Part shown: in pieces, positions 7,057 through 15,186 of the stretch
Position numbering within the stretch: the stretch's first letter is position 1
Layout of the letters: every line of letters begins with the position of its first letter
NCBI GenBank assembly: GCA_036654795.1
Contig: JAVVRI010000062.1
Coordinates: 1 to 16,632, forward strand
Source of the DNA: JAVVRI01 sp036654795
GTDB lineage: Bacteria; Bacteroidota; Bacteroidia; Bacteroidales; Tannerellaceae
DNA length: 16,632 nucleotides
Direction of reading: 5' to 3'
Notes under the pieces: model-generated
Told to the model about the DNA's origin: nothing
The model's database searches: none
What the model saw: the letters and a program-made list of their open reading frames with translations, nothing else
Translations under genes and position numbers: made by a program

Positions 7057-7812
7057 ATGTTAGCAAAAAGGATTATACCCTGTCTGGATATTAAGGACGG
7101 AAAGACGGTTAAAGGAATCAACTTCGTAAACTTTCGCGATGCCGGAGATCCGGTAGAGCTAGGAGCGCAATATAGCCTTCAGGGTGCGGATGAATTGGTC
7201 TACCTCGACATAACCGCCTCCCACGAAGGACGCAAAACCTTCACCGAGCTCGTCCGAGAGGTAGCCGCTAACATCAGCATACCGTTCACGGTAGGCGGAG
7301 GCATTAATGAGCTAAAGGATGTAGACCGCCTGCTGAGTGCAGGAGCAGACAAAGTATCTATCAACTCGGCGGCACTACGCAATCCGGAGTTGATAGAACA
7401 GATAGCTCACAATTTTGGTAGTCAGGTATGCGTTGTCGCTATTGATGCAAACTACGAAAACGACGAGTGGCTTTGCTACCTAAACGGCGGACGGATTGCG
7501 ACAGAGAAGCGACTTTTTCAGTGGGCAACAGAAGCTGAGAGCCGCGGAGCAGGAGAGATCCTCTTCACCAGCATGTCTCACGACGGAGTAAAGACGGGAT
7601 ATGCCAACGAAGCTCTGGCCACTATGGCCGACCAACTGCACATTCCCATCATCGCCTCTGGCGGAGCAGGCACAATGGAACACTTTCGCGATGCCTTCGC
7701 ATTGGGTAAAGCCGATGCGGCCTTAGCGGCAAGCGTGTTTCACTTCGGCGAGATTGGCATACCGGAATTAAAACAATATCTTCAGAAAGAAGGTATTCGT
7801 GTACGAATTTAA
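7057..7812 (+). CDS. hisF: Imidazole glycerol phosphate synthase, cyclase subunit
   Basis: HisF uses ammonia from HisH to convert PRFAR to imidazole glycerol phosphate and AICAR, linking histidine and purine synthesis. The 251-residue barrel starts with the family signature AKRIIPCLDIKDGKTVKG. Catalytic aspartates are D11 (CLDIK) and D130 (VAIDAN). TVGGGI (78-83) and IASGGAG (199-205) are phosphate-binding loops. The segment TSMSHDG (171-177) replaces the commoner S-x-D-R-D-G, a modest variation. hisIE begins 15 bases downstream. Confidence 0.97.
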   Translation: MLAKRIIPCLDIKDGKTVKGINFVNFRDAGDPVELGAQYSLQGADELVYLDITASHEGRKTFTELVREVAANISIPFTVGGGINELKDVDRLLSAGADKVSINSAALRNPELIEQIAHNFGSQVCVVAIDANYENDEWLCYLNGGRIATEKRLFQWATEAESRGAGEILFTSMSHDGVKTGYANEALATMADQLHIPIIASGGAGTMEHFRDAFALGKADAALAASVFHFGEIGIPELKQYLQKEGIRVRI

Positions 7813-7827
7813 ATACACAAAAATACA

Positions 7828-8424
7828 ATGAAATTAGATTTTGAAAAGATGGGCGGACTAGTTCCCGCTATTATTCAGGACAACAACACTAGCAAGGTGT
7901 TAATGTTAGGCTTCATGAACGAAGAGGCTTATGAAACAACAAAGGAAACAGGTAAAGTAACATTCTTCAGCCGCACGAAAAATCGTTTGTGGATGAAGGG
8001 CGAAACCAGCGGAAACACGCTGCAGGTTGTCAGTATAACTGCCGACTGCGACAACGACACCCTACTGATCAAAGCAATTCCGGCCGGTCCTGTTTGCCAC
8101 ACCGGGTCAGATACGTGCTTTGGTGAAAAGAACATTGAGGACATCATGTTCCTGAAATATCTACAAAACTTCATTGAGCAACGCCGCCAAGAGATGCCGG
8201 AAGGTTCATACACCACTACCCTCTTCACCAAAGGCGTAAACCGCATGGCGCAGAAGGTAGGAGAAGAAGCTGTAGAGACAGTTATCGAAGCAACAAACGG
8301 CACAGAAGAAGGCTTTATTTATGAAGCGTCCGACCTAATCTACCACCTCATCGTACTGCTGACCAGCAAGGGACTCCGCATGGAAGATCTCGCCAAGGAG
8401 TTAAAGAAAAGACATAAAGCATAA
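7828..8424 (+). CDS. hisIE: Bifunctional phosphoribosyl-AMP cyclohydrolase / phosphoribosyl-ATP pyrophosphatase
   Basis: This fusion carries out the second and third steps of histidine synthesis: pyrophosphate removal from PR-ATP, then ring opening of PR-AMP. In the 198-residue product the cyclohydrolase half (about 1-110) has the metal site DCDND (73-77) and probable zinc cysteines C74, C90 and C97, the last two in GPVCHTGSDTCF. The pyrophosphatase half (about 112-198) has the acidic motif GEEAVETVIEA (145-155) and EASDLIYH (166-173). Both active sites look complete. ftsE starts 6 bases after the stop codon. Confidence 0.97.
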   Translation: MKLDFEKMGGLVPAIIQDNNTSKVLMLGFMNEEAYETTKETGKVTFFSRTKNRLWMKGETSGNTLQVVSITADCDNDTLLIKAIPAGPVCHTGSDTCFGEKNIEDIMFLKYLQNFIEQRRQEMPEGSYTTTLFTKGVNRMAQKVGEEAVETVIEATNGTEEGFIYEASDLIYHLIVLLTSKGLRMEDLAKELKKRHKA

Positions 8425-8430
8425 GAGACC

Positions 8431-9138
8431 ATGGAAGAGACGATTCTGCTCAACCTCAAAGATGTGGAGATTTGCCGTGAAGAAAACGTCATCCTGCACA
8501 ATGCCTGCTTTACGCTCCGTAGTGGCGAGTTTGTCTATATAATCGGTAAGGTCGGTTCCGGAAAGAGCAGTTTGTTGAAATCATTGTATTGCGAAATACC
8601 CATCCTACAGGGCGAGGCTCTGTTGATGGACTATAACCTCTGCAAGATGAAACGAAAAGATATTCCCTATTTGCGCCGCAAACTGGGAATTGTCTTTCAG
8701 GACTTTCAATTGCTTACGGATCGTTCGGCCAACCGTAACCTTGAGTTTGTACTAAAGGCTACCGGGTGGAAAAACAAAAATGAGATCAAAGAGCGGATCG
8801 AAAACGTACTGCAACAAGTAGGTATGCAAAACAAAGGGTACAAGATGCCCCACGAACTATCCGGTGGAGAGCAACAACGTATCGTCATTGCGCGGTCGCT
8901 CCTGAACGACCCGAAACTAATCCTTGCCGACGAACCGACCGGAAACCTAGATCCGGAAACCAGCGGACAAATCGTGCAGTTACTGCACGACATCAGCCGT
9001 AAAGGGACAGCCGTTGTGATGACAACACATAACTATACAATCGTACATAATTACCCGGCACGCATCGTTAAATGCGAAAACGCCCAACTCAACGATGTTG
9101 AACAGGAAGCAGAACAGCCGGCCGATGAGTTAATTTAG
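8431..9138 (+). CDS. ftsE: Cell division ATP-binding protein FtsE
   Basis: FtsE is the ATPase of the FtsEX complex at the inner membrane, which activates peptidoglycan hydrolases during division. The 235-residue product has all ABC motifs: Walker A GKVGSGKS (39-46), Q-loop Q90, signature LSGGEQQR (143-150), Walker B LILADEPTGNLD (163-174) with E168, and H200. FQDFQLLTDRSANRNLEFVL (from 89) resembles FtsE closely, but related LolD/MacB-type ATPases cannot be fully excluded. FtsX is not next door. The 6-base gap after hisIE suggests cotranscription with the his genes. The final 20 residues are acidic and probably disordered. Confidence 0.88.
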   Translation: MEETILLNLKDVEICREENVILHNACFTLRSGEFVYIIGKVGSGKSSLLKSLYCEIPILQGEALLMDYNLCKMKRKDIPYLRRKLGIVFQDFQLLTDRSANRNLEFVLKATGWKNKNEIKERIENVLQQVGMQNKGYKMPHELSGGEQQRIVIARSLLNDPKLILADEPTGNLDPETSGQIVQLLHDISRKGTAVVMTTHNYTIVHNYPARIVKCENAQLNDVEQEAEQPADELI

Positions 9139-9152
9139 TACGTAAGTTACTG

Positions 9153-9179
9153 TACATTTGCAAAATTCATGTAACTTTG
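9153..9179 (+). promoter_or_regulatory. Possible promoter of the lysC operon
   Basis: Two -7-like boxes, TACATTTG (9153-9160) and TAACTTTG (9172-9179), lie in the 88-base gap between ftsE and lysC. Neither has a good TTG upstream; TTA at 9130-9132 is 20 bases before the first. Starts would give leaders of about 40-60 bases, too short for a lysine riboswitch. No terminator hairpin separates ftsE from lysC. Confidence 0.4.
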
Positions 9180-9226
9180 CGATGTAATTAACAGAGAAGA
9201 AGAACAAATTAATAGAGAATAAGAAA

Positions 9227-10540
9227 ATGAAAGTTTTAAAGTTTGGCGGTACTTCTGTGGGATCTGCACAGAGAATAAAGGATGTAGCAAAACTTATTAC
9301 GGGCGACCGTAAAATTGTGGTATTGTCTGCCATGTCGGGTACGACCAACTCTCTGGTTGAGATATCCGATTATTTGTACAAGAAAAACCCTGATGGAGCA
9401 AACGAGATAATCAACAAACTGGCACAAAAGTATGCTGTCCACATTGAGGAACTCTATAGCACTGAAGAATATAAACAGAAAGCCAAAGAACTGGTAACGA
9501 CTCATTTTGATTATATCCGTTCTTTCACCAAAGACCTTTTCACTCTGTTTGAAGAAAAAGTGGTACTGGCACAAGGCGAACTGATCTCTACCGGTATGGT
9601 CAATCTGTATATGAACGAATGCGGAGTAAATTCAGTATTGATCCCCGCCCTCGACTATGCTCGTACAGACAAAAACGCAGAACCTGATCCTATCTATATT
9701 AAAGAAAAGCTTCTGAAGCTATTGGATGACCACAAAGATGCAGATCTATACATCACACAAGGATATATCTGTCGAAACGCTTATGGCGAAATAGACAACT
9801 TGCAGCGCGGCGGAAGCGACTATAGTGCTTCGCTCATTGGCGCAGCTATCAAAGCTGAAGAGATACAAATCTGGACAGATATTGACGGCATGCACAACAA
9901 CGATCCGCGTATTGTGGATAAAACATCACCGGTACGCAACCTGCACTTCGAAGAAGCCGCAGAACTGGCCTACTTCGGCGCTAAAATACTCCACCCAACC
10001 TGCATACTGCCGGCAAAACTAAACAATATTCCGGTTCGCCTGCTAAACACAATACAGCCGGATGCTCCCGGTACCTTGATCTCCAACATAACGGTAAAAG
10101 GTAAAATCAAAGCTGTTGCTGCAAAAGACAACATCACCGCCATCAAGATAAAGAGCGGACGTATGCTGCTGGCTACCGGATTCCTGCGTAAAGTATTCGA
10201 AATATTCGAAAGCCACCAAACGCCGGTCGACATGATCACGACCTCCGAAGTGGGTGTATCGGTTACAATGGACAACCGCAAGCATTTGGAAGAGATTGTG
10301 GACGACTTGAAAAAGTATGGCACAGTTACTGTGGACGAAGATATGGTTATTGTCTGTGTCGTTGGCGACTTGGAATGGGAAAATATAGGGTTCGAGGCAC
10401 GCATCATTCAAGCAATGAAAGACGTACCTGTTCGTATGATTTCCTATGGTGGTAGCAACTACAACGTTTCCTTACTTGTCAAAGCATCGGACAAAAAGAG
10501 GGCACTGCAAGCATTGAGCGACCACTTGTTCAATAATTAA
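9227..10540 (+). CDS. lysC: Aspartate kinase, monofunctional
   Basis: This enzyme phosphorylates aspartate, the first step towards lysine, diaminopimelate, threonine and methionine. The 437-residue product begins with the nucleotide-binding KFGGTSVG (5-12). QRGGSDYSAS (193-202) and WTDIDGMHNNDPRIV (216-230) are further kinase motifs. Residues about 300-437 form two ACT domains, the usual site of amino acid feedback control. There is no homoserine dehydrogenase domain. lysA follows after 22 bases, pairing the first and last enzymes of lysine synthesis, so lysine or diaminopimelate supply is its likely role. Confidence 0.93.
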   Translation: MKVLKFGGTSVGSAQRIKDVAKLITGDRKIVVLSAMSGTTNSLVEISDYLYKKNPDGANEIINKLAQKYAVHIEELYSTEEYKQKAKELVTTHFDYIRSFTKDLFTLFEEKVVLAQGELISTGMVNLYMNECGVNSVLIPALDYARTDKNAEPDPIYIKEKLLKLLDDHKDADLYITQGYICRNAYGEIDNLQRGGSDYSASLIGAAIKAEEIQIWTDIDGMHNNDPRIVDKTSPVRNLHFEEAAELAYFGAKILHPTCILPAKLNNIPVRLLNTIQPDAPGTLISNITVKGKIKAVAAKDNITAIKIKSGRMLLATGFLRKVFEIFESHQTPVDMITTSEVGVSVTMDNRKHLEEIVDDLKKYGTVTVDEDMVIVCVVGDLEWENIGFEARIIQAMKDVPVRMISYGGSNYNVSLLVKASDKKRALQALSDHLFNN

Positions 10541-10562
10541 TCAGAGAGGTATTGCAAACAAT

Positions 10563-11720
10563 ATGCTAAAAGGAACATTCCCGGTAGAAAAGCTAAAAAC
10601 ACTGACTACCCCTTTCTATTATTATAATATAGAGCTACTAAAAGAGACACTGGATGTGATCAAGGCAGAGGCCGAACGGTTTAACTACCACATCCATTAC
10701 GCAGTAAAGGCGAACGCTAACCCACGCATCCTATCCATCATTGCCGAATACGGCATGGGGGCAGATTGCGTGAGCGGAGGTGAAATCAAAGCAGCCCTCG
10801 AAGCCGGCTTTCCAAACAAAAAAATCGTCTATGCCGGTGTAGGCAAAGCCGATTGGGAAATCAATCTGGGACTGGACAATGACATTTACTGCTTTAATGT
10901 AGAATCTGCTGCCGAACTGCGCATCATTGAGGAGTTGGCAGCCGACCGCAACAAAGTGGCCTCTGTCGCTCTACGTGTCAATCCGGAGGTAGATGCACAT
11001 ACTCATGCCAAGATTACGACAGGTATGAAGGAAAATAAATTCGGCATCAACCTAAGTCAACTGAACTGTGTGCTGGACGAGCTGACTGGAATGAAACATA
11101 TACGCTTGATAGGGCTTCATTTCCATATCGGTTCGCAAATAACCGACCTATCAGCCTTTCAGGATCTGAGCATACGCCTGAACGACATACAAGACGAGTT
11201 GGAAACACGCGACATCCGATTGGAGAATCTGAATTTTGGCGGCGGATTGGGTATCGACTATTACCACCCAAACCATCTGCCTATTGCCGCTTTCGCCAAT
11301 TATTTTGCGGTATTCCACAATCTGCTAAGACTGCGCCCGGGACAACAGGTTCATTTCGAACCGGGACGTTCCGTTGTAGCCCAATGCGGCACGCTCATTT
11401 CGCGCGTTCTTTATGTAAAAGAGGGCGAAACAAAGAAATTTGCTATTCTGGATGCAGGCTTTACGGAGCTGATCCGTCCGGCTATGTATGACGCCTATCA
11501 TCGCATGGAAAACCTGAGCAGCGACGAGGCTACCGACCGATACGACGTGGTAGGCCCCATCTGCGAATCGTCCGACGTGTTTGGCAAAGATGTTGAATTG
11601 AATGGTGTTCATCGGGGTGACCTGATCGCACTGCGCTCCGCCGGAGCTTATGGCGAGGTAATGGCCTCACAGTATAACTGCCGCCAACTGCCTAAAGCCT
11701 ATTATTCAGATACGCTATGA
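10563..11720 (+). CDS. lysA: Diaminopimelate decarboxylase
   Basis: LysA decarboxylates meso-diaminopimelate to lysine using pyridoxal phosphate. The 385-residue protein is a fold-type III enzyme: Schiff-base lysine K49 in YAVKAN, HFHIGSQI (186-193), the glycine-rich phosphate loop GGGLG (226-230), EPGR (266-269), and the active-site cysteine C334 in GPICESSD. All are as expected for the family. Its TGA stop overlaps the next ATG (ATGA at 11717-11720), implying translational coupling with the glycosyltransferase. Confidence 0.96.
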   Translation: MLKGTFPVEKLKTLTTPFYYYNIELLKETLDVIKAEAERFNYHIHYAVKANANPRILSIIAEYGMGADCVSGGEIKAALEAGFPNKKIVYAGVGKADWEINLGLDNDIYCFNVESAAELRIIEELAADRNKVASVALRVNPEVDAHTHAKITTGMKENKFGINLSQLNCVLDELTGMKHIRLIGLHFHIGSQITDLSAFQDLSIRLNDIQDELETRDIRLENLNFGGGLGIDYYHPNHLPIAAFANYFAVFHNLLRLRPGQQVHFEPGRSVVAQCGTLISRVLYVKEGETKKFAILDAGFTELIRPAMYDAYHRMENLSSDEATDRYDVVGPICESSDVFGKDVELNGVHRGDLIALRSAGAYGEVMASQYNCRQLPKAYYSDTL

Positions 11721-12883
11721 AAAATTTGCTTGTTTTCGACACAATAGAGATTATACTGGCCGGAGTAACGGCCACTCTCTTCATTATTCAGATACTGTAT
11801 TACTTGGTAGCCTACGCGCGTCCTTACCATCGAGCTAAAAAAGCCAAAGCACCGGAAAACAACACTCAGCCCCCCGTTTCCGTCATCATCTACACAAAGA
11901 ATGAATCGGCAAACTTGGGTAAGCATCTACCTTGCATACTGTCACAGGAGTATCCGGATTATGAAGTGATCGTGGTAAACGACGGCTCAACCGATGAGAG
12001 CGATGAAGTATTAAATCTGTTTGAAAACGAGTACAAGAACCTTTACCACACCTACATCCCTGAAGGCGTAAAATATCTCAGTCGTAAAAAGCTGGCGCTG
12101 ACGGTAGGCATCAAGGCTGCCAAACACGAACTACTTCTCTTTACAGAAGTTAATTGCGAGCCGATCAGTCCGCAATGGATAGCCTCCATGATGCGCAACT
12201 ACTCTCAAGAGACGCAGATTGTGTTGGGCTTTTGTTCCTATGGTGTACATAAAGGCTTCCTGCATAAACTTATTGCTTACGACAATCTATTGCTTGGGCT
12301 GCAATATATCTCTTCCACTTTGAACGGACATCCCTATACCGGCAACGGACGCAACCTCTCTTATCGCAAAGAGCTTTTCTTTGCACACAAGGGCTATTAC
12401 AAATCGCTCAGCCTTCATGCAGGAGACGACGATCTGTTCGTCAACGAACTGGCAAATGGAAAGAATACCCGCGTGGATTATACCCCTGAGAGTATTACCC
12501 AAATGGCACAGGTCGATTGCTTTAATGTATGGAAAGAAATGAAGGTTTCGCGTGCGGCCACACAGCGATATTATAAAGGTGGTACGCTTGCGTTCTATCG
12601 GACTGAAGGCGTCAGCTTCTTTCTCTTCCTGATAGCTGCCGCTACTTCTATCGTTGTGGGTGTTATGGGAAATTGGCTGATCGCAGCATTTGCTGTGCTG
12701 CTTTATCTCCTTAGGCTGACTGTAAAGACAGTTGTAATGTATAAATCGGCCAGCTTGTTACAGCAAAAGCCAGCTCTCTTCTCGCTTCCTATACTGGAGC
12801 TTATCCAACCTCTTTTCAACTTATACGTACGTATTTACCGCATCTTTCGCGGAAAGAACGACTATACATTTCGCATTGCATAG
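11717..12883 (+). CDS. Membrane-anchored family 2 glycosyltransferase
   Basis: The 388-residue product has one N-terminal membrane helix (about 10-33), a cytoplasmic GT-A domain (about 53-290), and two or more helices near 300-343. VSVIIYTKNE (54-63) and VVNDGSTDES (87-96) form the sugar-nucleotide site. GDDD (236-239) fits the catalytic-base region. The position that normally carries the metal-binding DxD reads TEVNCEP (143-149), and the usual QxxRW region reads QRYYKGG (283-289). The acceptor and product are unknown; an envelope or lipid-linked glycan is an inference from the topology. Its start overlaps the lysA stop. It converges on the permease gene, with only 27 bases between the stops and no hairpin visible. 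Confidence 0.85.
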   Translation: MKNLLVFDTIEIILAGVTATLFIIQILYYLVAYARPYHRAKKAKAPENNTQPPVSVIIYTKNESANLGKHLPCILSQEYPDYEVIVVNDGSTDESDEVLNLFENEYKNLYHTYIPEGVKYLSRKKLALTVGIKAAKHELLLFTEVNCEPISPQWIASMMRNYSQETQIVLGFCSYGVHKGFLHKLIAYDNLLLGLQYISSTLNGHPYTGNGRNLSYRKELFFAHKGYYKSLSLHAGDDDLFVNELANGKNTRVDYTPESITQMAQVDCFNVWKEMKVSRAATQRYYKGGTLAFYRTEGVSFFLFLIAAATSIVVGVMGNWLIAAFAVLLYLLRLTVKTVVMYKSASLLQQKPALFSLPILELIQPLFNLYVRIYRIFRGKNDYTFRIA

Positions 12884-12910
12884 TCCTTCGTAGTATCTAG
12901 ACAGACAGAT

Positions 12911-14155
12911 CTACTCGAAGCGAATGCTTTTAGCTGGTTCTATCTTCGTAATCAGATAGGAAGGCCCCATCATCATCATCATGGCCGCTAAAAGCGTACC
13001 GACATTAATCAGCAGTAAGGTAAGAAAGCTCAGGTCAATCGGTACAGCGTCTAAATAGTAGACAGAAGGATCAAGGGCTATCACATGCAGTTGCGACTGG
13101 ATCAGGCAAAGCGTTATACCAATCACATTCCCCCAAAGCATCCCCTTCCCAATAAGGAAAAAGGAGACATAAAGAAAGATACGCCGTATGCTCCGGTTGT
13201 TCTGACCAAGTGCTTTTAGGATACCAATCATATTAGTTCGCTCCAGTATGATGATCAGCAAACCAGAGATCATCGTAAAGCCCGCCACAGCCATCATCAG
13301 AATCAGAATAATCACGACATTAATATCCAGCACATCCAGCCAGTTAAAGATCATCGGATTCAATTCCTTGACGGAGCGGGCAAAGAAGGTATTACCCGAC
13401 CGGTCTTGTCGCTCGGTGAGGTTGAAATAAAGATCTTCGGTTGTTTTGTCGAGGGCATCGTAGTCGTTGACAAGAAGCTCCAGACCACTCACCTCATCGG
13501 CCGCCCAACCATTCAGTCGGCGCACCTGCCGAATATCGGCAACGACGAACAGCTTGTCGTAATCCAGAAAGCCGGTTTCATAAATACCCGTGATGTGAAA
13601 CTTGCGTGCACGCACCTCCTTCTGCACGAAATAAGTCAGGAAGGAGTCTCCCACCTTCAGCCCCACCCGTTCGGAAAGATACTTAGAGATCAGCACATCC
13701 GTACTGCTCTTCTTCGGATCAAGCGTAAGAATATTACCCTCCTTCAGATTGTTGCGGAAGAAAGTCCAATCAAAACCGGCATCCACTCCTTTTAGGACTA
13801 TTCCCTCAAAGTCGTTATCGGTCTTCAATATACCGGGTTTGGTGGCAAACGACTCCACATGACGGATACCGGGGAAAGCGCGCAGATCGCGCATCAGGGT
13901 GTCGCTAACCGCAATCGGTGTGGATTCATAGGAGGAGTTATTGTCGAAGTTCGTAATCTGAATGTGCGAGCCAAAGCCTATCACCTTATTGCGCACCTCC
14001 TTCTTAAAACCAATCACAATAGCCACCGAAAGGAGCATCACAGCCAGTCCCAGCGCAATACCAACAATGGCAATACGCACAGCCGGAGGTGTAACCTGAC
14101 GATCGCCCTCCTTACTGAAATGTATCCTCCGTGCAATAAATAGTTCCAAGTTCAT
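12911..14155 (-). CDS. LolC/LolE/FtsX-like ABC transporter permease
   Basis: This is the membrane subunit of a MacB/LolCDE-type transporter. From its position in the family it probably acts on lipoproteins or other envelope cargo, but the substrate is not proven. The 414-residue protein has a helix at about 26-50, a periplasmic domain (about 51-277), and three C-terminal helices (about 278-304, 328-352, 376-399). ERTNMIGILKALG (305-317) is the coupling motif of this family, and the end IEPAKSIRFE is typical. The start at 14155 (MNLELFIARR) is chosen over an upstream ATG at 14182 because it lies 2 bases after the acyltransferase stop and matches how such proteins usually begin. No ATPase gene is adjacent; an ATPase encoded elsewhere must partner it. 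Five consecutive methionines (392-396) come from a (CAT)5 tract on the plus strand. Confidence 0.88.
   Translation of the reverse strand: MNLELFIARRIHFSKEGDRQVTPPAVRIAIVGIALGLAVMLLSVAIVIGFKKEVRNKVIGFGSHIQITNFDNNSSYESTPIAVSDTLMRDLRAFPGIRHVESFATKPGILKTDNDFEGIVLKGVDAGFDWTFFRNNLKEGNILTLDPKKSSTDVLISKYLSERVGLKVGDSFLTYFVQKEVRARKFHITGIYETGFLDYDKLFVVADIRQVRRLNGWAADEVSGLELLVNDYDALDKTTEDLYFNLTERQDRSGNTFFARSVKELNPMIFNWLDVLDINVVIILILMMAVAGFTMISGLLIIILERTNMIGILKALGQNNRSIRRIFLYVSFFLIGKGMLWGNVIGITLCLIQSQLHVIALDPSVYYLDAVPIDLSFLTLLLINVGTLLAAMMMMMGPSYLITKIEPAKSIRFE
12968..12982. repeat. (CAT)5 trinucleotide tract inside the permease gene
   Basis: Five CAT units on the plus strand encode five methionines in the last membrane helix of the permease. 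Slippage would change only the number of methionines and not the frame. Confidence 0.9.
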
Positions 14156-14157
14156 CG

Positions 14158-15177
14158 TTACGCATCTCCCATTAAAAAACAAAGCACTTTATTCTTTCTG
14201 ATCACAAAGATAGTTATTAAGATGGGAAATAAGACCCCTGCCAGCATTGCAAACAGTAGACCAACCCCAAATAGTATCGGCGAGTTTACATGAAACAACT
14301 CTTCCATCAGCAATCGAACCGGGTAGACACCGGCCATATGCAACAAATAGATAAACGGACTGAACGATCCAATCGCAAGAAGCAGTTTCATGCAACGTCC
14401 ACCACCACTTACCTCCCATCCTTTCAAGAGACAAAGAATTGCCCATATAGCAAACAGAGCAAGCAGAAGCGTGTAAAAAGCAGCCAACATCCGCTCCTCA
14501 CCCGGATGAATTGTCCACAGCAAAACAAAACAAACAACAGCAATCCCACCCATCCGGTAATTCAGCAAATCCGGATAACGCTTCACCAGCGTATAGACCA
14601 GCATTCCTATCCAGAAATAAAACAGATAAGTATGTACATAATTCAAAAAAAACAGCTCCGTACAAGGTATAAAGTAGAGCACAAAAGCCAGCACTCCTAA
14701 AGCCACGTCTCGATACTTGCCCAGATAGTTAAAGCATGCTGCAATAATAAAAATAACAAAAAGCGCATACATGAACCAAAGGAAAATAGCCGAACCGCCT
14801 ACATCCATATAAAACAGTTCACGCATATATTGCCAATCGACAGGACGCTTCACCACATGAAACAGGCCAACACCCCAATTCAGTCCCGCTATGCAAAACG
14901 ATAGAAACAAATAAGGAATCATTAAACGCAAAAACTTCTTCCCAATAAAAGGAAGAAGTTCTATTTTTCCGGCTCTCCGATTAACGGTATGTTGAAACAA
15001 GAAACCGGACATAGCCATAAAAAGCGGCATGTGAAAACTATAAATAAAGACATGAAGTGCCTGATACCAATCCGGCTCATATACTCGCGAGGTAAAATGC
15101 CCGCAAACGACCAACAATATTCCAACGGCCTTAGCCAAAGTGATATACGCAAACGAATGAACAGTCTTTACCTCCAT
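14158..15177 (-). CDS. Acyltransferase-3 family membrane protein (NolL-like)
   Basis: Members of this family transfer acetyl or other acyl groups to sugars of envelope glycans. The 339-residue protein is strongly hydrophobic with about ten predicted membrane helices. The N-terminal pattern LAKAVGILLVVCGHF (14-28, with H27) and FIYSFHMPLFMAMSGF (44-59, with H49) resembles the fucose 4-O-acetylase group (COG3594). Its acceptor is unknown. It starts 9 bases after the aminotransferase stop and ends 2 bases before the permease start, so all three should be cotranscribed. It might instead be a succinyl- or other acyltransferase. Confidence 0.85.
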   Translation of the reverse strand: MEVKTVHSFAYITLAKAVGILLVVCGHFTSRVYEPDWYQALHVFIYSFHMPLFMAMSGFLFQHTVNRRAGKIELLPFIGKKFLRLMIPYLFLSFCIAGLNWGVGLFHVVKRPVDWQYMRELFYMDVGGSAIFLWFMYALFVIFIIAACFNYLGKYRDVALGVLAFVLYFIPCTELFFLNYVHTYLFYFWIGMLVYTLVKRYPDLLNYRMGGIAVVCFVLLWTIHPGEERMLAAFYTLLLALFAIWAILCLLKGWEVSGGGRCMKLLLAIGSFSPFIYLLHMAGVYPVRLLMEELFHVNSPILFGVGLLFAMLAGVLFPILITIFVIRKNKVLCFLMGDA

Positions 15178-15186
15178 CGGTTCAAA

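Noticed and set aside
9139..9226. Lysine riboswitch before lysC
   Set aside because: The gap is 88 bases and shows no multi-helix fold; a lysine riboswitch needs considerably more.
14156..14182. Upstream ATG for the LolE-like permease
   Set aside because: It would overlap the acyltransferase end and add nine residues with no family resemblance; the start at 14155 fits better.
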